Part shown: positions 17,885 to 25,551 of the stretch, piece after piece
Position numbering within the stretch: the stretch's first letter is position 1
How the letters are laid out: every line of letters starts with the position of its first letter
Assembly: GCF_900176145.1 (NCBI RefSeq)
Contig: NZ_FWWY01000001.1
Span: 1,039,819-1,103,818, forward strand
DNA length: 64,000 nt
DNA from: Sulfobacillus thermosulfidooxidans DSM 9293
Lineage (GTDB): Bacteria; Bacillota; Sulfobacillia; Sulfobacillales; Sulfobacillaceae
Reading direction: 5' to 3'
The notes under the pieces: model-generated
The model's database searches: none
The model's input: only the letters and a program-made list of their open reading frames with translations
Told to the model about the DNA's origin: nothing
Position numbers and translations under genes: made by a program

Positions 17885-19325
17885 GGCGTTCTTCTTCAAT
17901 AGCCGTGGCCACCTCTTTGAGGCGAGCCACGGTTTCTTTTTGCCCTAAGACCTCAAGCAGTTCAAATAATCCCGGTCCTACCGTCTTACCCGTAACAGCC
18001 AAACGGGTGGGATGAATGAGTTCGGCCCGTTTAATATTTTCGCGTGCCGCTTCCTCATCGTATAAGGCCACCAAATGATCGTGATCCCATACCGTCAGTT
18101 CTTGTAAGCGCTCTGCCAATGTTCTTAAACGGGCAGGCGTGCTCTCGACGTGAAAATGCTTAGCCATTCCTTTGGGATCAAAACTCGTCGGCCGTTGATA
18201 GAGAAAGACCAAACTTTCCGCAAGCTCCTTTAGGGTATGAGCGCGTTCGCGGACCAATTCGACAGCGACGGGTAAGGCTGGGCCCTTAGACAGATCCAGA
18301 TGGAGGTCTTCAAGAAAAGGCATTAAATACTCAATAACCTGGTCAATCGGTAACAACCGCAAGTATTGGCTGTTCATCCATTCCAGCTTTTTATAATCGT
18401 AAATGGCGGCCGTATGCTGCACCCGGTCAAGATCAAACCATTTTGCCGCTTGATCGAGCGTCATGATTTCTGTTTCATCAGGCGCAGACCACCCCAACAG
18501 CAAAAGATAATTCACCAAGGCTTCAGGCAAAATGCCTTGCTGCCGGTATTCTTCCACCGATGTCGCGCCGTGGCGTTTGGACAACTTGGACCGGTCTGGA
18601 GCTAAAATCATGGGCACATGCGCAAATTGTGGCGTGGGCAGATTTAACGCCTGGTAAATAAGAATTTGTTTGGGAGTATTGGAGAGATGTTCTTCTCCCC
18701 GGATCACGTGCGTAATCCCCATGTCATGATCATCTAAGACCACCGCAAAATTATAGACCGGGGTTCCATCGGATTTGGCCAACACAAAATCATCTAAAAT
18801 GCGATTCTCAAAGACGACGGTGCCACGAATCAAATCGTGAACAACCGTCTCTCCCTCGGTTGGTACCTTCATCCGCACGACAAACGGTTTATCCGATTGG
18901 TAAATCGGATCATCAGGCGGGCGTAACCGGCATTTTCCGCTATACCGGGGTGGTAATTTGAGTGTCGCCAGCCGTTTTTTCTCCGCCTCGAGTTCCTCTG
19001 GTGTACAATAACAGCGGTACGCTAAGCCTTGGGCCAGCAGTTGTTCTAAGGCTTGTTGATGCCGTTTAACCCGTTCCGATTGCCGGTAAGGCCCATAATC
19101 GCCTCCCACATCGGGTCCCTCATCCCAAACAATTCCCAAGGAACGAAGACCTTTCATCATGGCCTCTTCGGAGCCCGGCACTAAACGTGCCCGGTCGGTA
19201 TCTTCCACTCGCAAGATAAAGCGTCCATGATGATGCTTCGCAAATAAATAATTAAAGAGCGCCGTTCTGGCCCCACCGATATGTAAGGTACCAGTGGGAC
19301 TCGGCGCATAACGTACCCTAACCAC
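17868..19325 (-). CDS. gltX: Glutamyl-tRNA synthetase
   Basis: 485 residues. Class I signature RYAPSPTGTLHIGGARTA at the N-terminus, YRCYCTPEEL, VIRGEEHLSNTPKQ, and the second signature KLSKRHGA near residue 250. The C-terminal helical anticodon-binding domain is present and the length is normal. The GTG start at 19325 follows GGAGGG. Whether it is discriminating or non-discriminating cannot be told here. The gene is convergent with selD. Confidence 0.95.
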   Translation of the reverse strand: MVRVRYAPSPTGTLHIGGARTALFNYLFAKHHHGRFILRVEDTDRARLVPGSEEAMMKGLRSLGIVWDEGPDVGGDYGPYRQSERVKRHQQALEQLLAQGLAYRCYCTPEELEAEKKRLATLKLPPRYSGKCRLRPPDDPIYQSDKPFVVRMKVPTEGETVVHDLIRGTVVFENRILDDFVLAKSDGTPVYNFAVVLDDHDMGITHVIRGEEHLSNTPKQILIYQALNLPTPQFAHVPMILAPDRSKLSKRHGATSVEEYRQQGILPEALVNYLLLLGWSAPDETEIMTLDQAAKWFDLDRVQHTAAIYDYKKLEWMNSQYLRLLPIDQVIEYLMPFLEDLHLDLSKGPALPVAVELVRERAHTLKELAESLVFLYQRPTSFDPKGMAKHFHVESTPARLRTLAERLQELTVWDHDHLVALYDEEAARENIKRAELIHPTRLAVTGKTVGPGLFELLEVLGQKETVARLKEVATAIEEERLIPTP

Positions 19326-19415
19326 GTGTGTCCCTCCTGAAAAGCTTTGCTAAGAACAAGCCGCTCTCTTGATAATTATGACATGCGTTAAGTGTAGCTA
19401 AGGACTTACAGCGGG

Positions 19416-19694
19416 TCAAGAAAGTCCGTACCGGATTGTCACTAATGAAAGTAATCCCGGCACGCCAAGAACTCCTGTGACCGCCAAGGTCAGGATATTG
19501 AAACCAATATGCCCAAGTCCCGTCCACGACGCGATGACATTCCACGCCCCGATCAGTGAAGCCCCTGCCACTCCCCGTATAGCAAATCGGCGCCACGACG
19601 GCTTCAAAAAGCCTCTGGTCAAAATCGCCCAGATAGCTCGTCCTAATATGACGAGAACGAGAAGAATAAAACCTGTGGCCAACAGTCCTTGCAT
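19416..19694 (-). CDS. bofA: BofA-family membrane protein
   Basis: 92 residues, with hydrophobic segments at about 5-25 and in the C-terminal half. The end GFNILTLAVTGVLGVPGLLSL matches the BofA family, whose B. subtilis member inhibits pro-sigma-K processing in the forespore outer membrane. Its position downstream of dnaX-ebfC-recR is the same as in Bacillus, which supports the assignment and suggests a spore-former. Confidence 0.78.
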   Translation of the reverse strand: MQGLLATGFILLVLVILGRAIWAILTRGFLKPSWRRFAIRGVAGASLIGAWNVIASWTGLGHIGFNILTLAVTGVLGVPGLLSLVTIRYGLS

Positions 19695-19887
19695 ATCTCT
19701 AGCCCCTTTTTATTTAAGAATCGCAGGAGACCATAACGCCGGGTTATTTGGCTAACATTATAGATATGCCTAAAAGGACATGCTTAGAACCCCCAGTTCC
19801 TAGCACAGGTCCTCTCAAAATTTTGGGGGATGACATGACCTGGCCTGAGGAATTATATCTTAGCTGCCGACGAGAAGAGAACGGCCC

Positions 19888-20085
19888 TTAGGATTTAGCG
19901 CGCCGGCAATAATGATGATATTTCTTGACCTCAGATGGGTAATAATCCTCAGGGTTTGGCAAGGACAAACCTTGGAACTCTTTGGTGTGGCCAAGCACAT
20001 CCCATCCCCACTTTTTGGACACATCCCGTAATTCGTTTTCGTCCCAACCGGGATGCGTGAAATCCTGTCGATTTCGTCTCATCAT
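19888..20085 (-). CDS. Small conserved-position protein of the recR-bofA interval
   Basis: 65 residues from the first ATG of an ATGATG pair at 20085, which follows GGGGG; a longer frame from 20121 has no better site. The sequence is polar and aromatic-rich (KKWGWDVLGHTKEF, NPEDYYPSEVKKYHHYCRR) with no membrane segment. I do not recognise it. It occupies the place where Bacillus has yaaL. Confidence 0.5.
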   Translation of the reverse strand: MMRRNRQDFTHPGWDENELRDVSKKWGWDVLGHTKEFQGLSLPNPEDYYPSEVKKYHHYCRRAKS

Positions 20086-20143
20086 GATGATTGCCCCCTG
20101 TGCTAGGGTATGCGTCACCATTCAAATTTGGCAGTCATTAACA

Positions 20144-20434
20144 TCAATCTTTGGATTGAGCCACAAGCTCCGCATACGTGAGTTCCGCTTGGGACAGGGG
20201 TTGACCCACTTGTTGGATGACCTCTTTTAACCGGTCCACAGGATGTTCCACGCCCGCAGCTTGCGCAGCATGAATAAACTTTTCTATCCATAATTGCCGG
20301 TAGCGAGCGCGAATCCACCACAGTGTGCGCACAATTAAATATTTCTTGCGGTACCCTTGCACCAAGATGATCAGGACCATCGTTTCGACACCTAAATCTA
20401 CCCACTCAAACAAGGTCAGAAAGACATCACCCAT
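20144..20434 (-). CDS. Uncharacterised protein downstream of recR
   Basis: 96 residues from the ATG at 20434 (GGGGGCG 6 bases upstream; an upstream ATG at 20455 has no site). There is one hydrophobic stretch (about 10-28, ETMVLIILVQGY), then a basic, Trp-rich segment (YLIVRTLWWIRARYRQLW) and a soluble helical tail. Family unknown. It lies in the dnaX-ebfC-recR-bofA transcription unit. Confidence 0.5.
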   Translation of the reverse strand: MGDVFLTLFEWVDLGVETMVLIILVQGYRKKYLIVRTLWWIRARYRQLWIEKFIHAAQAAGVEHPVDRLKEVIQQVGQPLSQAELTYAELVAQSKD

Positions 20435-20489
20435 AACATCGCCCCCATACGGCATAATATGCCAAAAATCTGCGGGGGGTGTCTCACAA

Positions 20490-21086
20490 TTAGACTTCTT
20501 GTCGTCCTTCTAAGGCTTTGAGCAATGTCACTTCGTCGGTATAGTCAAGGTCGCCACCCATCGGCAACCCGCGGGCAATACGGGTTACTTTAAACCCCAT
20601 CGGCTTTAACAAGCGTCCCAAATATAGGGCCGTCGCTTCCCCTTCCAAACTAGAGCTAGTAGCCAACACAATTTCCTGCGGGGGAGTTGCCTGGATGCGC
20701 ATCAACAATTCTTTGATGCGCAGATCGTCAGGTCCTATGCCCTCCATCGGAGAAATGGCCCCATGGAGCACGTGATAGCGCCCTTTAAATTCCCGTGTTT
20801 TCTCCATTGCCACGACGTCTTTGGGCTGTTCCACGACCATAATAATCCGGTTATCGCGAGCATTATTTCGACAAATAGCACAGGGATCGGTGTCGGTAAA
20901 ATTAAAACAGACAGAACAGTACCGAATTTTGGTCCGAGCATTCACAATCGCGGTGGCTAATAATTCGGCCTCACCTTGAGGCATATTTAACAGAAAAAAA
21001 GCCAAACGCTGGGCGGTCTTGGGACCTACCCCGGGCAATTTGGCTAATTGGCTGATAAGATCTTGAATAGGTTCTGGATAAATCAT
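20490..21086 (-). CDS. recR: Recombination mediator RecR
   Basis: 198 residues, the normal length. HhH region [18 protein letters not shown], a zinc finger with four Cys ([17 protein letters not shown]) and a Toprim domain ([17 protein letters not shown]). RecR works with RecF/RecO to load RecA on gaps. It starts 2 bases after the ebfC stop, so they are coupled. Confidence 0.95.
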   Translation of the reverse strand: MIYPEPIQDLISQLAKLPGVGPKTAQRLAFFLLNMPQGEAELLATAIVNARTKIRYCSVCFNFTDTDPCAICRNNARDNRIIMVVEQPKDVVAMEKTREFKGRYHVLHGAISPMEGIGPDDLRIKELLMRIQATPPQEIVLATSSSLEGEATALYLGRLLKPMGFKVTRIARGLPMGGDLDYTDEVTLLKALEGRQEV

Positions 21087-21088
21087 CT

Positions 21089-21418
21089 CTACATGAGCCC
21101 GGGAATATTCGGTAGATTCATACCCTTAGTCACATCGTTTAACCGGCTGCTGGCCAGTTCTTGAGACTTTTTCTGCCCTTCCCGCACAGCCGCCAATATT
21201 AAATCTTGCAGCATTTCTACATCGCTCGGATCCACAGCCTCCGGTTGGATGGTGATCGATTGAATTTCCCCATGTCCGTTAAAGACCGCTTTGACCACTC
21301 CGCCTGTCTCCACTTCCACCATTTCATGCTGTAACTCTTCTTGGACCCGCGCCATATCTTGTTGCATTTTCTGCACTTGCTTCATCATCTTCTGCATGTT
21401 ATTGGCATTAAATCCCAT
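21089..21418 (-). CDS. ebfC: YbaB/EbfC nucleoid-associated protein
   Basis: 109 residues. An N-terminal Met/Gln-rich helix ([22 protein letters not shown]), then [20 protein letters not shown] and [16 protein letters not shown], typical of the YbaB/EbfC DNA-binding family. It forms the standard trio dnaX-ebfC-recR with only 1-2 bases between genes. Confidence 0.92.
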   Translation of the reverse strand: MGFNANNMQKMMKQVQKMQQDMARVQEELQHEMVEVETGGVVKAVFNGHGEIQSITIQPEAVDPSDVEMLQDLILAAVREGQKKSQELASSRLNDVTKGMNLPNIPGLM

Positions 21419-21419
21419 G

Positions 21420-23084
21420 TTATTGTCCTCCTTCGTTGGATTCCTCGATATTCTTTACCGGAAGTTCGGCACCGAACCATGATCGAATTTCATCGACAAG
21501 AGCTGCACGATCATTTTGCGATAATGGTGGTGCAGTGGGTTTAGACACCATCACAGGACGCTCATTGCCTACCAATAAATAATACTGCATTTCGGGCCCA
21601 TAAACCTTGTGCAACACTTGCTCTAATAACGCTTTATGATGTGATGCCATCATTAAATCACGATGGGCCGGAAAGGAAAAGATCACTTCGAGCGCCTTTG
21701 GCGTCACTTGAAGGCGGGCTTCTTGTAATAAAGCATAGGTGGACGGCCGTTCTTGACGAATCGCTTCCAAAAACAGCTTTAGACGCTCATCTTGACTCAT
21801 GTCTTGAGAATCGATGGGAGCGACGTCATTGTCATGGTTTTTGTCGGCTGACGACTTCGGAGCGCTCGAAACTCGTTCGGGATTATGGACCGCTTCTTCC
21901 GCATAAACAACCGGTGCAGCTTTGGGTGGCGAGGTCACACGATGCGCCCTCTCTCTTTCCTCTTGCACGGAAGAGGGCTCTGTCGGATAAGCTAATTCTT
22001 CTCGAATTTTCAATAGCGCCAATTCCACCGATAACTGCGCAGGAAATCCACTACGCAGACGGGTATCCGCTTCTGCTAACAGTTCTAAAGCATGAAACCA
22101 CGACGCAGCCGAAATTTTGGCAGGCAGCCTCGCGTCCAGTTGTTCAAGCCATTCCCGGCGGTATTGAGGAAAGAGATCTTTTCCCGCCTGGCGCCAAATA
22201 ACGATGTCACGAATCTGTTGCGCAATACTGCGTAACACAGTGCGGTAATCTTTACCTTGGCGGTAAATGTCATCCAATGTCCGCATCACATCGCCTAAAT
22301 CCGTCGGCGATGTTAAAGCCGTCATAATCTGTTCCATCATGATCGGTTCCACAGTACCCACCAGTTCGCTGACGGTTTGGTAGGTAATGTTTTTGCCGCT
22401 TACCGCAATGGTTTGATCAAGCAAACTCAAGGCATCTCGCATGGCGCCATCGGCATATTCCGCAATGAGTTCGAGTGCTGCCGGTTCAACCTGCACGTGT
22501 TCTTCTGCAATAACTTGCCTAATCCGCTCCTCGATTAACCCCACCGTCAAGCGCTGAAATTCATAGCGTTGGCAGCGGGACAAGACGGTTACCGGAAGCT
22601 TTTGGGGCTCAGTCGTCGCCAAGACAAAAATCACATGCGGAGGTGGTTCTTCCAGCGTCTTGAGTAAGGCGTTAAACGCTTCGGTCGTGAGCATATGGAC
22701 TTCGTCAATAATATAAATCCGGTAGCGTCCCATAACCGGCGATTGATCAATGCGCTCTTTAATTTCCCGAATTTCATCAATTCCACGATTAGAAGCCGCG
22801 TCAATTTCCAGAACATCCAAGTGCTGGCCCTTTTCGACGGCTATACATGCCGAACACTGAAGACACGGTTCTCCCTCCTCGGTCAAGGCTTCACATTGAA
22901 TCGCCTTGGCTAAAATACGGGCGACACTCGTCTTGCCCGTTCCGCGGGGGCCAGCAAATAAATAGGCGTGGGTAAGGCGAGACTGGCGCACCGCTTGACG
23001 CAAAGTCTCAACCACCCGACTTTGCCCGATTACCTCGTCAAATGACCGAGGCCGATAAATTCGGTATAGTGCTTGGTGTGCCAC
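21420..23084 (-). CDS. dnaX: DNA polymerase III subunit gamma/tau
   Basis: 554 residues from the GTG at 23084 (VAHQALYRIYRPRSFDEVIGQ); GGGGG lies upstream and a TTG one codon earlier is the alternative. Walker A GPRGTGKTSVARILAKA, a four-Cys zinc module (CEALTEEGEPCLQCSAC), Walker B YIIDEVHMLT, and the LEEPPPHVIFVLATTE and SRCQRYEF motifs. The tau-specific tail after about residue 370 is short compared with E. coli. It is the clamp-loader ATPase of the replisome. The SRP RNA and two tRNA-Ser genes lie upstream on the same strand. Confidence 0.93.
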   Translation of the reverse strand: MAHQALYRIYRPRSFDEVIGQSRVVETLRQAVRQSRLTHAYLFAGPRGTGKTSVARILAKAIQCEALTEEGEPCLQCSACIAVEKGQHLDVLEIDAASNRGIDEIREIKERIDQSPVMGRYRIYIIDEVHMLTTEAFNALLKTLEEPPPHVIFVLATTEPQKLPVTVLSRCQRYEFQRLTVGLIEERIRQVIAEEHVQVEPAALELIAEYADGAMRDALSLLDQTIAVSGKNITYQTVSELVGTVEPIMMEQIMTALTSPTDLGDVMRTLDDIYRQGKDYRTVLRSIAQQIRDIVIWRQAGKDLFPQYRREWLEQLDARLPAKISAASWFHALELLAEADTRLRSGFPAQLSVELALLKIREELAYPTEPSSVQEERERAHRVTSPPKAAPVVYAEEAVHNPERVSSAPKSSADKNHDNDVAPIDSQDMSQDERLKLFLEAIRQERPSTYALLQEARLQVTPKALEVIFSFPAHRDLMMASHHKALLEQVLHKVYGPEMQYYLLVGNERPVMVSKPTAPPLSQNDRAALVDEIRSWFGAELPVKNIEESNEGGQ

Positions 23085-23115
23085 CAAGAGCCCCCTTCCC
23101 CGAATGAAAAGATTG

Positions 23116-23248
23116 AGGCCACAGGGCGGCACCGATCAGGCGACTCCGCGGCACCACAACGTTCCCGCTTACCGCTGCTCCCTTCCGGGCCTGACGGGGT
23201 TCACAGGTGTTGTCCGCGCGGGACCCAATCGATGCGGCTCCATGGCCT
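23116..23248 (-). ncRNA. ffs: Signal recognition particle RNA (4.5S-like)
   Basis: The minus strand contains the SRP domain IV core around GTCAGGCCCGGAAGGGAGCA with its GGAA tetraloop and internal loops. The outer ends GGCCATGGAGCCG and TGCCGCCCTGTGGCC pair, giving one long hairpin of about 130 nt followed by a T-rich run. Ends are approximate. The position between tRNA-Ser and dnaX is as in Bacillus. Whether an Alu domain exists beyond these ends is not clear; I see none. Confidence 0.88.
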
Positions 23249-23283
23249 ACGCAAATACCATTCCCAATTTCTCATGTGATTAA

Positions 23284-23377
23284 TGGCGGAGGAGGAGGGA
23301 TTCGAACCCTCGAGGCAGGATTTGGCCCACCAACACGCTTTCCAGGCGTGCGCCTTAAACCGCTCGGCCACCCCTCC
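23284..23377 (-). tRNA. tRNA-Ser (anticodon GGA)
   Basis: Minus strand GGAGGGGTGGCCGAGCGG start, anticodon stem CACGC/GCGTG around loop CTGGAAA (GGA), long variable arm as expected for serine, GTTCGAATCC T-loop, encoded CCA. 94 nt. Confidence 0.93.
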
Positions 23378-23392
23378 AGGTTAAATAATTCG

Positions 23393-23486
23393 TGGCGGAG
23401 AGGGTGGGATTCGAACCCACGAGACGGGGTTAAACCGCCTACCCGATTTCGAGTCGGGCTCCTTCGACCAACTCAGACACCTCTCC
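23393..23486 (-). tRNA. tRNA-Ser (anticodon CGA)
   Basis: Minus strand GGAGAGGTGTCTGAGTTGG start, anticodon stem CCCGA/TCGGG around loop CTCGAAA (CGA), long variable arm, GTTCGAATCC T-loop, encoded CCA. 94 nt. Confidence 0.93.
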
Positions 23487-23517
23487 ACGCTCTATTCAAT
23501 TTGCGTTGGCGATCTGG

Positions 23518-23949
23518 TTACCGCCGGGCACGAAAAAATTCTCGCAAAAGATTTTGTGCCGCTTCTTGTTGAAGACCTGAAATCACTTCAACTTGATGAT
23601 TTAATCGCGCATCACTTAACGTCTGATATAAGCTATGCACCGCCCCACCTTTCGGATCAGGTGTGGCATAAATCAGCCGGTCAATCCGGCTCAAGATAAT
23701 CGCTCCTGCACACATTATACAAGGCTCAAGGGTAACCAGCAATGTGGTTCCATTAAGTCGCCATCCACCCAATTTTTGGGCCGCTTCGCGAATGACCAAT
23801 AACTCGGCATGCGCCGTGGGATCGTGGTCCTGTTCTCGACGGTTATGGTTTTTTGCTAGAACCGTACCGTCTTCGCGAATTAAGACCGCTCCAACCGGGA
23901 CTTCCCCCGATTGAGCGGCGTTTTTGGCTTCCTGTAGGGCCAGCTCCAT
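23518..23949 (-). CDS. tadA: tRNA-specific adenosine deaminase
   Basis: The CDA-fold enzyme converts A34 of tRNA-Arg(ACG) to inosine. Zinc and catalytic residues are visible in PTAHAELLVI (HAE) and LEPCIMCAGAI (PCxxC); GEVPVGAVL is the family N-terminal block. The open frame runs upstream into the tRNA-Arg gene, so the true start must lie after 23988. The first ATG is at 23949 (143 residues) but has no clear ribosome site, and homology (DYEPFMELALQEA) starts just before it, so the start is uncertain. Confidence 0.85.
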   Translation of the reverse strand: MELALQEAKNAAQSGEVPVGAVLIREDGTVLAKNHNRREQDHDPTAHAELLVIREAAQKLGGWRLNGTTLLVTLEPCIMCAGAIILSRIDRLIYATPDPKGGAVHSLYQTLSDARLNHQVEVISGLQQEAAQNLLREFFRARR

Positions 23950-23988
23950 AAAGGGTTCATAATCTAGCGTGACACAATCCCCATTTTT

Positions 23989-24064
23989 TGGTGCGCCCGG
24001 GAGGACTCGAACCACCGACACAAGGTTTAGGAAACCTCTGCTCTATCCCCTGAGCTACGGGCGC
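23989..24064 (-). tRNA. tRNA-Arg (anticodon CCT)
   Basis: Minus strand GCGCCCGTAGCTCAGGGGAT start, anticodon stem AGGTT/AACCT around loop TTCCTAA (CCT), T-loop GTTCGAGTCC, acceptor pairs GCGCCCG/CGGGCGC, A73 and encoded CCA. 76 nt. Confidence 0.93.
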
Positions 24065-24090
24065 AGATTCTTGACCTTGCACAACGATTA

Positions 24091-24119
24091 ATATTACCGG
24101 GCCTCACTGTTTGTGTCAA
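24091..24119 (-). promoter_or_regulatory. Strong sigma-A promoter for the tRNA-Arg/tadA/tRNA-Ser/SRP RNA unit
   Basis: Minus strand TTGACA (consensus -35), exactly 17 bases, TAATAT (-10), about 27 bases upstream of tRNA-Arg. It may drive the whole leftward cluster down to dnaX. Confidence 0.75.
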
Positions 24120-24247
24120 GACAAGGTGCTGAGATGTTTCTGGCCCAGGGCATCGACATTTTATGAAAAACACGGTATCGTGCAAGTATCTCGCGTTTAC
24201 ACGTTATCTTTTTTTATAATATGGGGAACTTATAAGGAGGATCCATG

Positions 24248-24493
24248 ATGAAAGTGATTGTTTATACGCAACCGGGCTGACACGCGTGTACCGAGGAGAA
24301 AGCGTGGCTTTCCCAACAGCATGTTGAGTTTGAAGAGCGCAACATTCGCCATAATGTGTCCTACATCGATGAAGTCGTGGCCTTAGGTTCACAAGCGACT
24401 CCGACCACGGTCATTGAAGACGATGACGGACAGCAACATGTCGTAATCGGCTTTCAAATTCGTAGTCTCAAAGAACATCTCAAATTATCCTAA
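24248..24493 (+). CDS. Glutaredoxin-like selenoprotein with an in-frame UGA (UxxC)
   Basis: With UGA at 24278-24280 read as Sec, the frame gives an 81-residue thioredoxin-fold protein: MKVIVYTQPG-U-HACTEEKAWL at the start, then VEFEERNIRH, an ATPTTVIED block (cis-Pro) and VVIGFQIRSLKEHL at the end. This is the full glutaredoxin/NrdH plan with U-H-A-C where the family has CPxC. AAGGAGG (24234-24240) fits the ATG at 24248 with 7 bases spacing (ATG at 24245 is the alternative), so translation is intended despite the early UGA. A hairpin follows the UGA at SECIS spacing and a terminator follows the stop. It is likely a thiol/selenol oxidoreductase of the cytoplasm. Confidence 0.82.
24278..24314 (+). 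other. Sec codon and putative SECIS hairpin of the glutaredoxin-like gene
   Basis: After the UGA, GGAGAAAGC pairs with GCTTTCCC (6 bp, a bulged A, then 2 bp) around loop GTG. The loop GU is about 24 bases after the UGA, within the bacterial SECIS range and resembling the GU loop of E. coli fdhF. Confidence 0.6.
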
Positions 24494-24513
24494 ACTGCCG
24501 GAGAAATTTTCAA

Positions 24514-24545
24514 AGCCCACCGTCATACGGTTGGGCTATTTTTTC
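24514..24545 (+). terminator. Intrinsic terminator after the glutaredoxin-like gene
   Basis: AGCCCACCGT pairs with ACGGTTGGGCT (one bulged T), loop CAT, followed by ATTTTTT. Confidence 0.8.
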
Positions 24546-24607
24546 TGGTCTCATCTCGTGTTATTCTATTCATGCATATTATAATACTCGTAATACAGAT
24601 TATGAAT

Positions 24608-24700
24608 GACGGTCATGGAACTGGGTTCCCCACCGGCTGCAAACCGGTTGGCAGTCTCGGGTAGAGATTGGTTGGGTTCGATTCCCAATGACCGTCTCCA
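24608..24700 (+). tRNA. tRNA-Sec-shaped tRNA with Cys anticodon GCA (selC-like variant)
   Basis: 93 nt. The acceptor stem has 8 bp (GACGGTCA/TGACCGTC), the T stem 5 bp (TTGGG/CCCAA, loop TTCGATT), so an 8/5 arm as in bacterial tRNA-Sec. The D stem is GGAA/TTCC with loop CTGGG. The anticodon stem ACCGG/CCGGT encloses CTGCAAA, anticodon GCA. The variable arm is a 7-bp stem CAGTCTC/GAGATTG with loop GGGTA. U73 and encoded CCA follow, then T7. GCA, U73 and G1-C72 are CysRS identity features, whereas the 8/5 arm and long variable arm belong to tRNA-Sec. Ordinary tRNA-Cys has a short variable loop. TATAAT at 24580-24585 may be its -10. Confidence 0.85.
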
Positions 24701-24812
24701 TTTTTTTCATATCATGGTAACAATCCACGGTGTAACGCAGTCTTTCCCATCTTCGTTATGGCTTCTTATCTTCAGCCTCATACCGGCTCAAGAGCGCTCG
24801 GGCCCCCGGCAT

Positions 24813-24846
24813 ATAAAAACCGCCTGTCGTAATCAACAGGCGGTTT
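24813..24846 (-). terminator. Intrinsic terminator of the 2-oxoacid dehydrogenase/lipBA operon
   Basis: 11-bp perfect stem AAACCGCCTGT / ACAGGCGGTTT, with T5 after it on the minus strand, just downstream of lipB. Confidence 0.85.
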
Positions 24847-24864
24847 ATTCACTCTCTTCAATAA

Positions 24865-25551
24865 TTAGGAGGCATAATCGATGAGTGAGGATAACGACAC
24901 CGGGTCAAAATCAATCTGAAAGACCGAAGAGAGATGTTGAACGACGATGGGTTTCACCTCATCTAATGTGACATGTTTGCCCAATACTTTTTCCATAGAC
25001 GTCACACCCTTATCCTGGATACCACAGGGAATGATGCCAGAAAAATGTTCAAGATTAGGCGCAACATTTAAGGCGAAACCATGCTGCGTAATCCAACGGC
25101 TCGCTTTGACACCAATCGCTGCAATTTTTTCGTCGCCTACCCAAACACCCGTATTAGGCGGAAATCTCCCCGCCGTGATGCCAAAGTCTCCTAGAGCCCT
25201 AATCAACGCTTCTTCCAGATTGCGTAAATACTGGTGGAGGTCACGGCCGTAGCGGGTCAGATTTAAAATCGGATACCCGACCAATTGGCCTGGGCCGTGG
25301 TAGGTGATATCCCCTCCACGGTCGACCTCGACAAACGTAATGCCTTCCTGGGCGCGTTTGGCTTCATCCCAGACCAAGTTTTGATACGATCCGTGAGCGC
25401 CTTTGCCGAGCGTATAGACCGGAGGATGCTCAACAAGCAAGAGGACATCGGGGATTTGGTTTTGAAACAGCGCTTGGCCGATACGGCGCTGCACATCCCA
25501 CGCCTTCAGATATTCCATCTTGCCGAGATCAACCAGAACTCCGGAATTCAT
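24865..25551 (-). CDS. lipB: Octanoyl-[ACP]:protein N-octanoyltransferase
   Basis: 228 residues. The LipB signature [18 protein letters not shown] is intact, with the catalytic Lys in [21 protein letters not shown] and the acyl-thioester Cys in [16 protein letters not shown]. It moves octanoate from acyl carrier protein to lipoyl domains, after which LipA inserts sulfur. The start overlaps the lipA stop by 4 bases. It is the last gene of the 2-oxoacid dehydrogenase operon. Confidence 0.95.
   Translation of the reverse strand: MNSGVLVDLGKMEYLKAWDVQRRIGQALFQNQIPDVLLLVEHPPVYTLGKGAHGSYQNLVWDEAKRAQEGITFVEVDRGGDITYHGPGQLVGYPILNLTRYGRDLHQYLRNLEEALIRALGDFGITAGRFPPNTGVWVGDEKIAAIGVKASRWITQHGFALNVAPNLEHFSGIIPCGIQDKGVTSMEKVLGKHVTLDEVKPIVVQHLSSVFQIDFDPVSLSSLIDYAS

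Noticed and set aside
24608-24700. Standard tRNA-Sec (UCA anticodon)
   Set aside because: The overall shape fits, but the anticodon loop CTGCAAA reads GCA and base 73 is U, so it cannot be called an ordinary selC.
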